A DNA stretch of 21,823 nucleotides from Pseudomonadota bacterium (GTDB taxonomy: Bacteria; Pseudomonadota; Alphaproteobacteria; Reyranellales; Reyranellaceae), in the NCBI GenBank assembly GCA_023416135.1, contig JAEZIF010000215.1, positions 1 through 21,823 on the forward strand, read 5' to 3'. The notes under the pieces are model-generated. The model made no database searches. It was not told the DNA's origin and was given only the letters and a program-made list of their open reading frames with translations. The position numbers and the translations under genes are program-made. Shown here in pieces: positions 8,162 through 14,788 of this stretch (its first letter is position 1; each line of letters opens with the position of its first letter).

Positions 8162-8221
8162 GGAGCGGCCTCCTCATAAGACCAAGACGACTGCTCCTCC
8201 TGCTTCGTTACACGCTTCGCC

Positions 8222-9631
8222 TCAACCTTTCGCGCCCGCTGCCGCCAGCGCCTTGGCCTTCGCATCGGCCATCGGATAGGTGCGGTGCATCATGATTCGC
8301 TGGGCATTGAGCCCGCCGCCAGCCTGCAGGGCCACGACGAACTGCCAGCCGCCATAGGCGTCGGCGGTCAGGTCGCGGATCAGGTTGTAGACGCGCATGC
8401 GCGTCTCGGGCTCGGCCCCCGGCACGCTCTTCAGGTACTTGCGCAGGTACTTGCCCGATTCCTCGTTCCGGAGATCGGCCTCTAGCGGCACGGTGATCAC
8501 AAGCCCGCCGCTGACATCGTGGAGATGCCGCACCATCGCATGGTAGTTCGACGCCCAGTGGAACTTGGCGACGTTGATGGCCAGCACATTGGGATGGATC
8601 ATGCCGGACGGCGTGCGCTCGTAGTGCCGGCAGGCATAGTCCAGGCTCATGCGCATCATTTCGGCGAAGTTTATCAGCTCGGAGACGGCGTTCTGCGCCA
8701 CCGGATCGCGCTCCTTGCCCTGGTGCTCGAGCACGAGCTGGGCGAGACCGACATAGAGTTGCGAGACCCGCGCCGCATCGACCACGCCGCCCGTGCGCTC
8801 CCACAGGCCGAGCGACTGGGCGAACAGGCTCGCCAGCTGGACTTCGCCCGCCAGGAAGACGCGGTCCCAGGGCACGATCACGTCGTCGAACACCACGAAG
8901 CCCTCGGGGATGCTGTGGTGCGCGCTCGCCGGATAATCGAAGGCGTTCAGCTCGGCCAGCGCGAAGCTGCGGTTGATGATCTTGACGCCCCTGGTGTTGA
9001 CCGGGATCGAGAACGACACCGCATAGTCCGTCTCGTCCTGCCTCATGCCCTTGGTCGGCATGACCACCAGCTCGTGGCACAGCGAGGCGCCGGTTATGTG
9101 CAGCTTGGCGCCGCGCACCACGATGCCGTCGTTGCGCCGCTCGACGATCCGCAGATAGAGGTCGGGGTCGTCCTGCTCGTGCGCCTTGCGCTTGCGGTCG
9201 CCCTTGGCGTCGGTGATGACCTCGGCCGCGCGCAGGTCGTTGTCGCGGGCATGGCGGTACATCGCCTCGATGTTGGCGGCGTACTGCGGGTTAACCTTGG
9301 CGACGGCGTCCTTGACGCTCATCAGCGCCATGTAGACGCCGCTCACCAGGCCGACGATCGAAGTGTGGTTCATCAGCTCGACGCGCTTGCCCAGATCGGC
9401 CTCGTCGCGCGGCACCTGGTAGATGCGATGGGCGCGGCCACCCTCCTCCGTCGTGAAGGCGCGCAGCTCGCCGTGTTTGGCATCGGCATAGTCGTAATCG
9501 CGCGAAGCCACCTCGATCGGCACCCGAAAACGCGGATGCGTGGTGATGTCGTCGATGCGCTCGCCGTCCCAGTAGGTGACGCGGCCGTCGCGCAGGCTCT
9601 CGACGTACTCGGCTGCGGTCTTGAGGCCCAT
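8222..9631 (-). CDS. 4-hydroxyphenylacetate 3-hydroxylase (HpaB) family flavin-dependent oxygenase
   Basis: A 469-residue cytoplasmic protein matching HpaB-family length (about 480-520). The order of domains fits: a short N-terminal helical segment (KTAAEYVESLRDGR, then ERIDDITTHPRF), the helical acyl-CoA-dehydrogenase-like body, a middle beta-barrel with GAKLHITGASLCHELVVMP, and a C-terminal helical bundle with HDVSGGLVITVP. The family hydroxylates phenols using reduced FAD supplied by a separate reductase (HpaC), which is not in the window. The related 4-hydroxybutyryl-CoA dehydratases carry an iron-sulfur cluster bound by three Cys; the corresponding stretch around MNHTSIVGLVSG has none, favouring oxygenase. 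GGGGGA precedes the ATG. It starts nine bases after the dienelactone hydrolase stop, so the two form an operon. Actual substrate unknown. Confidence 0.88.
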   Translation of the reverse strand: MGLKTAAEYVESLRDGRVTYWDGERIDDITTHPRFRVPIEVASRDYDYADAKHGELRAFTTEEGGRAHRIYQVPRDEADLGKRVELMNHTSIVGLVSGVYMALMSVKDAVAKVNPQYAANIEAMYRHARDNDLRAAEVITDAKGDRKRKAHEQDDPDLYLRIVERRNDGIVVRGAKLHITGASLCHELVVMPTKGMRQDETDYAVSFSIPVNTRGVKIINRSFALAELNAFDYPASAHHSIPEGFVVFDDVIVPWDRVFLAGEVQLASLFAQSLGLWERTGGVVDAARVSQLYVGLAQLVLEHQGKERDPVAQNAVSELINFAEMMRMSLDYACRHYERTPSGMIHPNVLAINVAKFHWASNYHAMVRHLHDVSGGLVITVPLEADLRNEESGKYLRKYLKSVPGAEPETRMRVYNLIRDLTADAYGGWQFVVALQAGGGLNAQRIMMHRTYPMADAKAKALAAAGAKG

Positions 9632-9640
9632 GACGTCCCC

Positions 9641-10381
9641 CTAGCCCAGGTTCCGGCGATAGAGCGCAATCAGGCGCTCCCAGTGCCGCTCGGCAGCGGG
9701 CTTGTCGTAGCACCAGCGTTGCGGAAAGGCGAAACCGTGGTGGACGCCAGGATGTATCTCCAGCTCGCCCTTGGCGCCCGAGGCGTCGAACAGCTTCTTG
9801 AGTTCCTTGACCATGTCGGGCGGCGCCAGATCGTCGTGCTCAGCGCAGGAGATGTAGAGTTCGCCCTTGGCCTTGCCGAGGGTTAGATGCGGGCTCTCGA
9901 CGGCATCGCTCACCAGCCAGGTGCCGTAGAACGACGCGGCCGCTGCGATGCGCTCAGGGAAGCGCGCGGCGGCCGCCAGCGAATAGGGCCCGCTCATGCA
10001 GTAGCCGTGGGTCCCGACCGGCCCCTTCTTCGATTCCTTCTGCTGGTCGGCGAAGGCCATTAGGGCGGCGACGTCGTCCATCACCGGCGGGATCGTCATC
10101 TTGGTGCGTACCGCCCGCATCCGTGCCTGCTCGGCGCTGCCCTTCTCCAGGACGTCGGGGCCGTACTTGGTGTCCCGGCCGGCCCGGTAATAGAGGTTGG
10201 GCAGCAACACGTAGTAGCCGACCGACGCCAGCCGGCGGCTCATGTCGTAGAGCTCTTCGCGGATCCCGGGCGCGTCCATCAGGAACAGGACGGGCGGGTA
10301 CGGTCCGCCCCGCTCCGGATGGCAAACGAATGTTTCCATGGCCCCGTCCCTGGTCGGGACATCCAGTATTTTCTCGATCAT
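9641..10381 (-). CDS. dienelactone hydrolase family protein
   Basis: A 246-residue alpha/beta-hydrolase. The nucleophile elbow is GYCMSG with Cys128, as in true dienelactone hydrolases rather than the Ser of most esterases. The acid is probably D183 in AEHDDLAPP and the base H215 in GVHHGF, giving a complete Cys-Asp-His triad. PYPPVLFLMDAPGIREELYDMSRRLA (here by its ends PYPPVLF and MSRRLA) is the typical strand-plus-oxyanion region. The family opens lactones made during aromatic-ring (chlorocatechol/protoanemonin) breakdown, though many members act on other esters. The ATG at 10381 is preferred to an upstream extension because family homology begins with MIEKILDVPT and GAGGAGGGG lies upstream, though about 14 bases away. 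The HpaB-family gene follows nine bases later. Confidence 0.9.
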   Translation of the reverse strand: MIEKILDVPTRDGAMETFVCHPERGGPYPPVLFLMDAPGIREELYDMSRRLASVGYYVLLPNLYYRAGRDTKYGPDVLEKGSAEQARMRAVRTKMTIPPVMDDVAALMAFADQQKESKKGPVGTHGYCMSGPYSLAAAARFPERIAAAASFYGTWLVSDAVESPHLTLGKAKGELYISCAEHDDLAPPDMVKELKKLFDASGAKGELEIHPGVHHGFAFPQRWCYDKPAAERHWERLIALYRRNLG

Positions 10382-10427
10382 CCGCCTTGTTCCCCTCCTC
10401 GCGCTTGCTGCCCAAGCCAGCACCTTG

Positions 10428-10504
10428 CCGGAGCGTTTGCAACCGAACAGAGCCGCAAGGCGGTTCGGCTCGGTTGCAACCGCGCGAGGGCACTTTCGCT
10501 CCGG
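10428..10504. repeat. nested inverted repeats in the divergent intergenic region
   Basis: TTGCAACCGA (10437-10446) is inverted as TCGGTTGCAA (10470-10479), a perfect 10-bp match. An inner CCGAAC (10443-10448) is inverted as GTTCGG (10463-10468) and could compete with it. Outside them, CCGGAGCG (10428-10435) is inverted as CGCTCCGG (10497-10504), so the whole block can close on itself. CGCTCCGG is also part of the left arm of the next hairpin. Confidence 0.7.
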
Positions 10505-10528
10505 CTGTTCCAGCCGGAGCGAAAGTGC
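10490..10528. repeat. perfect 18-bp inverted repeat with 3-base loop
   Basis: The arm 10490-10507 (GCACTTTCGCTCCGGCTG) is the exact reverse complement of 10511-10528, separated only by TTC. It lies between the divergent dienelactone hydrolase and binding-protein genes, so it cannot be a terminator of either flanking coding sequence. It could be an operator for a dimeric regulator, a transcript-leader hairpin, or a dispersed REP-type element; the sequence alone does not separate these. Confidence 0.85.
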
Positions 10529-10532
10529 TTTA

Positions 10533-10554
10533 GGCTTTGCTCAACAACAAAGCC
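10533..10554 (+). repeat. 7-bp inverted repeat just before the binding-protein start
   Basis: GGCTTTG (10533-10539) is inverted as CAAAGCC (10548-10554) around an eight-base loop. It ends two bases before the GGGAGGGG ribosome binding site (10557-10564), so a hairpin in the mRNA leader would sit directly against that site and might affect translation of the gene at 10572. Confidence 0.5.
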
Positions 10555-10571
10555 CTGGGAGGGGACATCTG

Positions 10572-11783
10572 ATGAAGCGTGCCTTGTGTGGTGCAGTGCT
10601 GGCCGTCGCGGCCATGGCCGGGGGGGCCTCGGCTCAGCAATTGAGTGACGATACGGTGAAGCTGGGCGTGCTCACCGACATGTCGAGCCTCTATGCCGAC
10701 ATCAACGGTCCCGGCGCCGTCATCGCCACCCAGATGGCGATCGAGGACTTCGGCGGCACGCTCGGCGGCAAGAAAATCGAGTTCATCCAGGCCGACGTGC
10801 AGAACAAGGCCGACGTCGCAGCGACCATTGCCGGCCGCTGGTACGACACCGAGAAGGTCGACATGATTCTGGGCGCCGGCGCATCGTCCTCGTCGATCGC
10901 GACCTCGCGCGTGGCCGCCGACAAGAAGAAGATCTACATCGCGCCTGACCCCGCCTCGTCCGACATCACCGGCAAGCTCTGCAACGCCTACACCGTGCAC
11001 TGGGTCTACGACACCTTCGCGCTGGCCAACGGCACCGGCTCGGCCGTGGTCAAGGCCGGCGGCGACAGCTGGTTCTTCCTCACCGCCGATTACGCCTTCG
11101 GCTACGCCCTGCAGCGCGACGTCGCCAACGTCGTGACCAAGGCGGGCGGCAAGGTGCTGGGCGAAGTGCGCCATCCGATCAACACCAACGACTTCTCGTC
11201 GTTCCTGCTCCAGGCCCAGGCTTCCAAGGCCAAGGTGATCGGGCTGGCCAATGCCGGCGGCGACACCATCAACGCGATCAAGCAGGCATCGGAGTTCGGC
11301 ATCGTCAAGGGCGGCCAGAAGCTCGCCGGCCTGCTGGTGTTCATCTCCGACGTCCATTCGCTCGGCCTCGAGCGCGCCCAGGGGCTGAACCTCACCGAGG
11401 CTTTCTACTGGGATCTCAACGACAAGACCCGGGACTTTGCCAAGCGCTTCGCCGCCAAGAACAACGGCAAGATGCCGACCAGCGTGCAGGCGGGCTTCTA
11501 CTCGGGAGCGCTGCAGTATCTGCAGGCGGTGAAGGCAGCCGGCACCGACAACAGCGACGCCGTCATGGCCAAGCTCAAGGAGATCAAGTGGGACGATCCG
11601 GTCTTCGGCCAGAGCTATATCCGCGCCGACGGCCGCAAGATGCACGACATGTACCTGTTCGAGGTCAAGAAGCCGTCGGAGTCGAAGGGCCCTTACGACT
11701 ACTACAAGCAGGTCTCGAAGATGTCGGCCGAGGAGGCATTCCGGCCGCTCGACCAGGGCGAATGCCCGCTGATCAAGAAGTAA
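10572..11783 (+). CDS. ABC transporter substrate-binding protein, branched-chain-amino-acid type (Peripla_BP_6)
   Basis: A 403-residue periplasmic binding protein of the type I, LivJ-like class. Residues 1-21 are a signal peptide (cleavage after ASA). The mature start KLGVLTDMSSLYADINGPG is the usual first strand and ligand loop; the body includes DYAFGYALQRDV and PINTNDFSSFLLQAQASKAKVIGL, both typical of the fold. A C-terminal DQGECPLIKK contains one Cys that may pair with the Cys in GKLCNAY. These proteins bind amino acids, but related ones bind aromatic acids, urea or amides. No permease or ATPase genes follow. The ATG at 10572 is set by GGGAGGGG seven bases upstream and the signal peptide; a longer upstream frame runs through the palindromes and is not coding. 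The Asp-box gene follows after 15 nt. Confidence 0.92.
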   Translation: MKRALCGAVLAVAAMAGGASAQQLSDDTVKLGVLTDMSSLYADINGPGAVIATQMAIEDFGGTLGGKKIEFIQADVQNKADVAATIAGRWYDTEKVDMILGAGASSSSIATSRVAADKKKIYIAPDPASSDITGKLCNAYTVHWVYDTFALANGTGSAVVKAGGDSWFFLTADYAFGYALQRDVANVVTKAGGKVLGEVRHPINTNDFSSFLLQAQASKAKVIGLANAGGDTINAIKQASEFGIVKGGQKLAGLLVFISDVHSLGLERAQGLNLTEAFYWDLNDKTRDFAKRFAAKNNGKMPTSVQAGFYSGALQYLQAVKAAGTDNSDAVMAKLKEIKWDDPVFGQSYIRADGRKMHDMYLFEVKKPSESKGPYDYYKQVSKMSAEEAFRPLDQGECPLIKK

Positions 11784-11798
11784 ATCGAGGAGACAGCC

Positions 11799-12851
11799 AT
11801 GGCTGACCAGTCGCAGATCTACGTCGGCGTCGCGGGCTACTTCGGCAAGCCCGACCACACGGGCAAAGTCGGCGTCTTCCGCCGCGCCGCCAACGGCGGC
11901 GACTGGCAGCACGTTCTGGGCGCCGTCGAAGCCTACACCGTCGTCGTTCACCCCGGGGATCCCGAGACGGTGTTCGCCGGAACCAGCGACGGCGTGTGGC
12001 GCAGCACCGATCGCGGCGCCACTTTCCGCCGCACCGGCTTCCCCGACGACAGAAAGCAGGTCTGGTGCTTCATGGTCGACAGCCGCGATCCCAAGCGGAT
12101 CTTCGCCGGCGCCTCGCCGATCGACGTCTATCGCAGCGACGATAGCGGCGCGAACTGGAAGAAGCTCGCCACGCCCAAGGTTGGCGAGCACTGCAAGGGC
12201 CCGTTCGCCTCGCGCGTCATGCGCCTTGCCCAGAACCCCAAGAAGCCGGACGAGATCTACGCCGCGCTCGAAATCAACGGCGTGATGCGTTCGACCGACG
12301 GCGGCGAGACCTGGGAGGATTGCAGCGCCGGCCTGATCCAGCTCGCCGAGCGGCCGCATCTCAAGAGCCAGATCGTGAGCGACACGACGGCCGAGGGCAT
12401 GCTCGACGGCCATGCCGTGACGATCAACCCCGACGATCCCGACAGCCCGATCGTGGCGCTGCGCATGGGCCTGTTCCGAACCCGCGACGGCGGCAAGAGC
12501 TGGCAGGACATGGAGGTCGGCCGCTTCTCGCCCACCACCTACGGCCGCGACGTCAAGGCCTCGCCGACCGAGCCCAACACGCTCTATGCGGCGCTTTCCG
12601 TCGCCGCCGCCAGCCACGACGGCGGGCTCTACCGCAGCGCCGACGGCGGCAAGAGCTGGCAGCGCTTCGACAAGGTCCAGGTCCACGGAACCATCATGTC
12701 GATCGGCCTGCATCCCAGCGATCCGAAGCAGGTCTATATCGGCGCCCGTTACGACGGCGAGGTGTTCGGCACCCAGGACGCCGGCAAGACCTGGCAGGCG
12801 ATGCCGCTGCCGGGCGAGGTGCAGCACATTTATTCGGTGGCTTGCGGCTAG
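11799..12851 (+). CDS. Asp-box (BNR-repeat) beta-propeller protein
   Basis: A 350-residue protein with six Asp-box motifs (S/T-x-D-x-G-x-x-W/F), seen as WRSTDRGATF, YRSDDSGANW, MRSTDGGETW, FRTRDGGKSW, YRSADGGKSW and FGTQDAGKTW. Each follows a strand ending in an aliphatic-x-G/A stretch, so a six- or seven-bladed propeller is expected, as in sialidase-like, sortilin and YCF48-type proteins. No signal peptide is visible, so it is predicted to be cytoplasmic, unlike its exported neighbours. None of the sialidase catalytic Arg triad is evident, so an enzymatic role is doubtful. CGAGGAGA precedes the ATG. It is co-transcribed with the binding protein upstream and followed by the repeat and the sulfatase gene. 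Function unknown. Confidence 0.85.
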   Translation: MADQSQIYVGVAGYFGKPDHTGKVGVFRRAANGGDWQHVLGAVEAYTVVVHPGDPETVFAGTSDGVWRSTDRGATFRRTGFPDDRKQVWCFMVDSRDPKRIFAGASPIDVYRSDDSGANWKKLATPKVGEHCKGPFASRVMRLAQNPKKPDEIYAALEINGVMRSTDGGETWEDCSAGLIQLAERPHLKSQIVSDTTAEGMLDGHAVTINPDDPDSPIVALRMGLFRTRDGGKSWQDMEVGRFSPTTYGRDVKASPTEPNTLYAALSVAAASHDGGLYRSADGGKSWQRFDKVQVHGTIMSIGLHPSDPKQVYIGARYDGEVFGTQDAGKTWQAMPLPGEVQHIYSVACG

Positions 12852-12866
12852 CTCGCCTGTTGCCGT

Positions 12867-12941
12867 AAAGGTCCCTCGGGATGACAGGCGGTGCGGACGA
12901 CACACCCGCTGTCATCCCGAGCGTCGCGAGGGACCTTTTTT
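12867..12941. repeat. palindromic dispersed-type repeat (spurious 'CHPERREGP' peptide class), possible terminator
   Basis: Two head-to-head copies of one unit face each other. The right copy (12909-12938) reads CTGTCATCCCG, a nine-base segment, then GAGGGACCTTT. The left copy (12867-12887) is its reverse complement lacking nine bases between two CGAG direct repeats (12918 and 12927). The arms would pair as two 11-bp stems sharing one base, with a bulge. Six Ts end the element (12936-12941), so it could end transcription from the Asp-box gene. Read in the sulfatase frame it gives CHPERREGP, a peptide I recognise from many bacterial genomes carrying such repeats. Confidence 0.75.
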
Positions 12942-12942
12942 C

Positions 12943-14754
12943 ATGCGTAAGCCTACTCCTACCCGTCGAACCGTTCTCAAGACCGGCGCCGCGATCGCCG
13001 GCGCCGCGCTCGCCGCCGATACCGCGGTTGCCCAGGCACCTGCCATCTCCGGCGGCAGCGAATCGAAGTTCCCATCGACCGACGCTCCGGGCTCGACCGA
13101 CGGCGGCTACAACATCCTGTTCATCCTGACCGACCAGGAACAGTACATGGGCTACACGTGGCCCGTGCCGCTGCCCGGCCGCGAACGGCTGCGCAACGCC
13201 GGGACCTTCTTCCAGAACCACCACATCGCCGCCGACATGTGCTCGGCTTCGCGCGCCGTGATCTACACCGGCCTGCACCAGCCCCATAACGGCATCTTCG
13301 ATAATGCCGGCGTGCCCTACATGAAGAGCCTGGATGCCAATCTGCCGACCGTCGGCAAGATCCTGCGCAAGCTCGGCTACTACACCGCCTACAAGGGCAA
13401 GTGGCACCTGAACGGCGCCATGGCGATGGAAAATCACGCCAACGACATCAAGGCGCTGTTCGAGTCCACGATGGACAAGGACTACGGCTTCTACGACTAC
13501 ACGGGCACCGGCGACTACATCGAGGGCGCACTGGGCGGCTACCAGTACGACGCCATCACTGCGGCGCAGGCCATGCAGTGGCTCAAGGCCAACGGCCGGC
13601 CGATGGCCGACCGCAAGCAGCCCTGGTACCTCGCGGTGAACTTCGTCAATCCGCATGACGTGATGTGGGTCAACACCGACCTGCCCGGGCAGCCGGTGCA
13701 GGCCAAGGACGCCAAGCTCGCCATCGCCTTCCCGCCCGGGGATTCGCTCTACCGGCAGGAATGGAACGACCTGCCCCTGCAGAACACATGGCAGCAGTCG
13801 CTCGACGCGCCCGGCCGCGTGGCCGCGCACCGCATCTATCACGACGCCAACGGCTATCTGACGGGGCTGATCCCCAACGACGAATGGCGGGTGCGCAAGC
13901 GGCAGAACTACTATTTCAACGCCATCCGGGACGTCGACCAGCAGATCGTGCAGGTCCTGGACCAGCTCGACCGCCTGGGCCTCACCGACAACACCATCGT
14001 GATCTTCACGTCGGACCATGGCGAGCTCCTGGGCTCGCACGGCGGCCTCTCGGGCAAGGGCACGACGGCCTACAGCCAGCAGAATCACGTGCCGATGATC
14101 GTCGTCCATCCCGCCTTCCCGGGTGGTCAGCGCTGCCGCGAGACGACGTCGCACATCGACCTCGTGCCCACCATCGTCGCCATGACCGGCAAGGCGACAG
14201 CGCCGGTGGCCGACGTGATGACGCGCATGAAGGGCAAGGACCTGACGGCGCTCCTGCGCCAGCCGGTCAATCCCGAGTTCAGCCGGACACGCGGCGGCGT
14301 GCTGTTCTGCTACAGCCAGCTCATGGTCCATGACCCTGGCTTCACCAAGTTCCTGTACGAGACGCTGCGCAACAAGGAGATCGCCAAGGTGGACCAGCTG
14401 AGAGCGATCGAGCTGTTCCCGATCGACTGGTCGCTGCGGGTCGCGATCCGATCGATCACGGACGAGCGCTACCGCTTCACGCGCTATTTCCCTTTCCGCG
14501 GCTTCAACACGCCCACGACCCTGGACGATCTGCGCGCCAAGAACGACCTCGAGCTCTACGACCTGCAGGCCGATCCCGACGAGGTCGTGAACCTCGCTAC
14601 CGACTTCGACACCAACCGCGACCTGATCGCGCGCATGAACGCCAAGCTGAATGCCCTGATCGCCGCCGAGATCGGCGTCGACGACGGCAGCTTCCTGCCG
14701 TTCAAGGACTTCATCGACTGGGGCAAGGCCACTTCGGCCGCCGTCAATCTCTGA
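12943..14754 (+). CDS. Tat-exported sulfatase with variant CSASR active-site motif
   Basis: A 603-residue sulfatase of the alkaline-phosphatase superfamily. The N-terminus has the twin-arginine motif RRTVLK followed by a hydrophobic Ala-rich stretch and AVAQ cleavage site, so it is probably exported folded. Metal-site residues are visible: D64 in LTDQEQ, D358-H359 in TSDHGE. GKWHLN supplies K153 and H155. The residue converted to formylglycine would be C100 in CSASR; the family consensus is C-x-P-S-R, so Pro is replaced by Ala. Related proteins hydrolyse aryl, choline or sugar sulfates. The ATG at 12943 is set by the Tat signal; its only Shine-Dalgarno candidate, GAGGGA (12928-12933), lies inside the palindromic repeat. 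No sulfatase-maturation gene is nearby. Convergent with the emrA-like gene. Confidence 0.92.
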   Translation: MRKPTPTRRTVLKTGAAIAGAALAADTAVAQAPAISGGSESKFPSTDAPGSTDGGYNILFILTDQEQYMGYTWPVPLPGRERLRNAGTFFQNHHIAADMCSASRAVIYTGLHQPHNGIFDNAGVPYMKSLDANLPTVGKILRKLGYYTAYKGKWHLNGAMAMENHANDIKALFESTMDKDYGFYDYTGTGDYIEGALGGYQYDAITAAQAMQWLKANGRPMADRKQPWYLAVNFVNPHDVMWVNTDLPGQPVQAKDAKLAIAFPPGDSLYRQEWNDLPLQNTWQQSLDAPGRVAAHRIYHDANGYLTGLIPNDEWRVRKRQNYYFNAIRDVDQQIVQVLDQLDRLGLTDNTIVIFTSDHGELLGSHGGLSGKGTTAYSQQNHVPMIVVHPAFPGGQRCRETTSHIDLVPTIVAMTGKATAPVADVMTRMKGKDLTALLRQPVNPEFSRTRGGVLFCYSQLMVHDPGFTKFLYETLRNKEIAKVDQLRAIELFPIDWSLRVAIRSITDERYRFTRYFPFRGFNTPTTLDDLRAKNDLELYDLQADPDEVVNLATDFDTNRDLIARMNAKLNALIAAEIGVDDGSFLPFKDFIDWGKATSAAVNL

Positions 14755-14757
14755 CGG

Positions 14758-14775
14758 AGGGCGGGCCTCGGCCCT
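14758..14775. terminator. weak GC-rich hairpin between convergent genes
   Basis: AGGGC (14758-14762) is inverted as GCCCT (14771-14775) with an eight-base loop in the 34-base gap between the sulfatase and the emrA-like gene. There is no T-run on either side, so it is at best a weak bidirectional terminator. Confidence 0.25.
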
Positions 14776-14788
14776 GCGCTGCCGGAGA

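Noticed and set aside
8519..9886. A 455-codon open frame on the plus strand opposite the HpaB-family gene
   Set aside because: It crosses the end of one gene and the start of another on the opposite strand and has shadow-type composition (His/Arg/Asp/Val rich).
10338..10571. N-terminal extension of the LivJ-type binding protein
   Set aside because: The extension reads through the palindrome block and hides the signal peptide; GGGAGGGG and the signal sequence support ATG 10572.
10530..12905. A 791-codon open frame on the minus strand opposite the LivJ-type and Asp-box genes
   Set aside because: It is rich in Arg/Gly/His/Asp/Ala without domain motifs, has no ribosome binding site, and lies fully antisense to two well-supported genes; such frames are common in GC-rich DNA.
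12586..12942. N-terminal extension of the sulfatase, including the peptide CHPERREGP
   Set aside because: It overlaps the Asp-box gene in another frame and translates the palindromic repeat; the Tat signal begins at ATG 12943.
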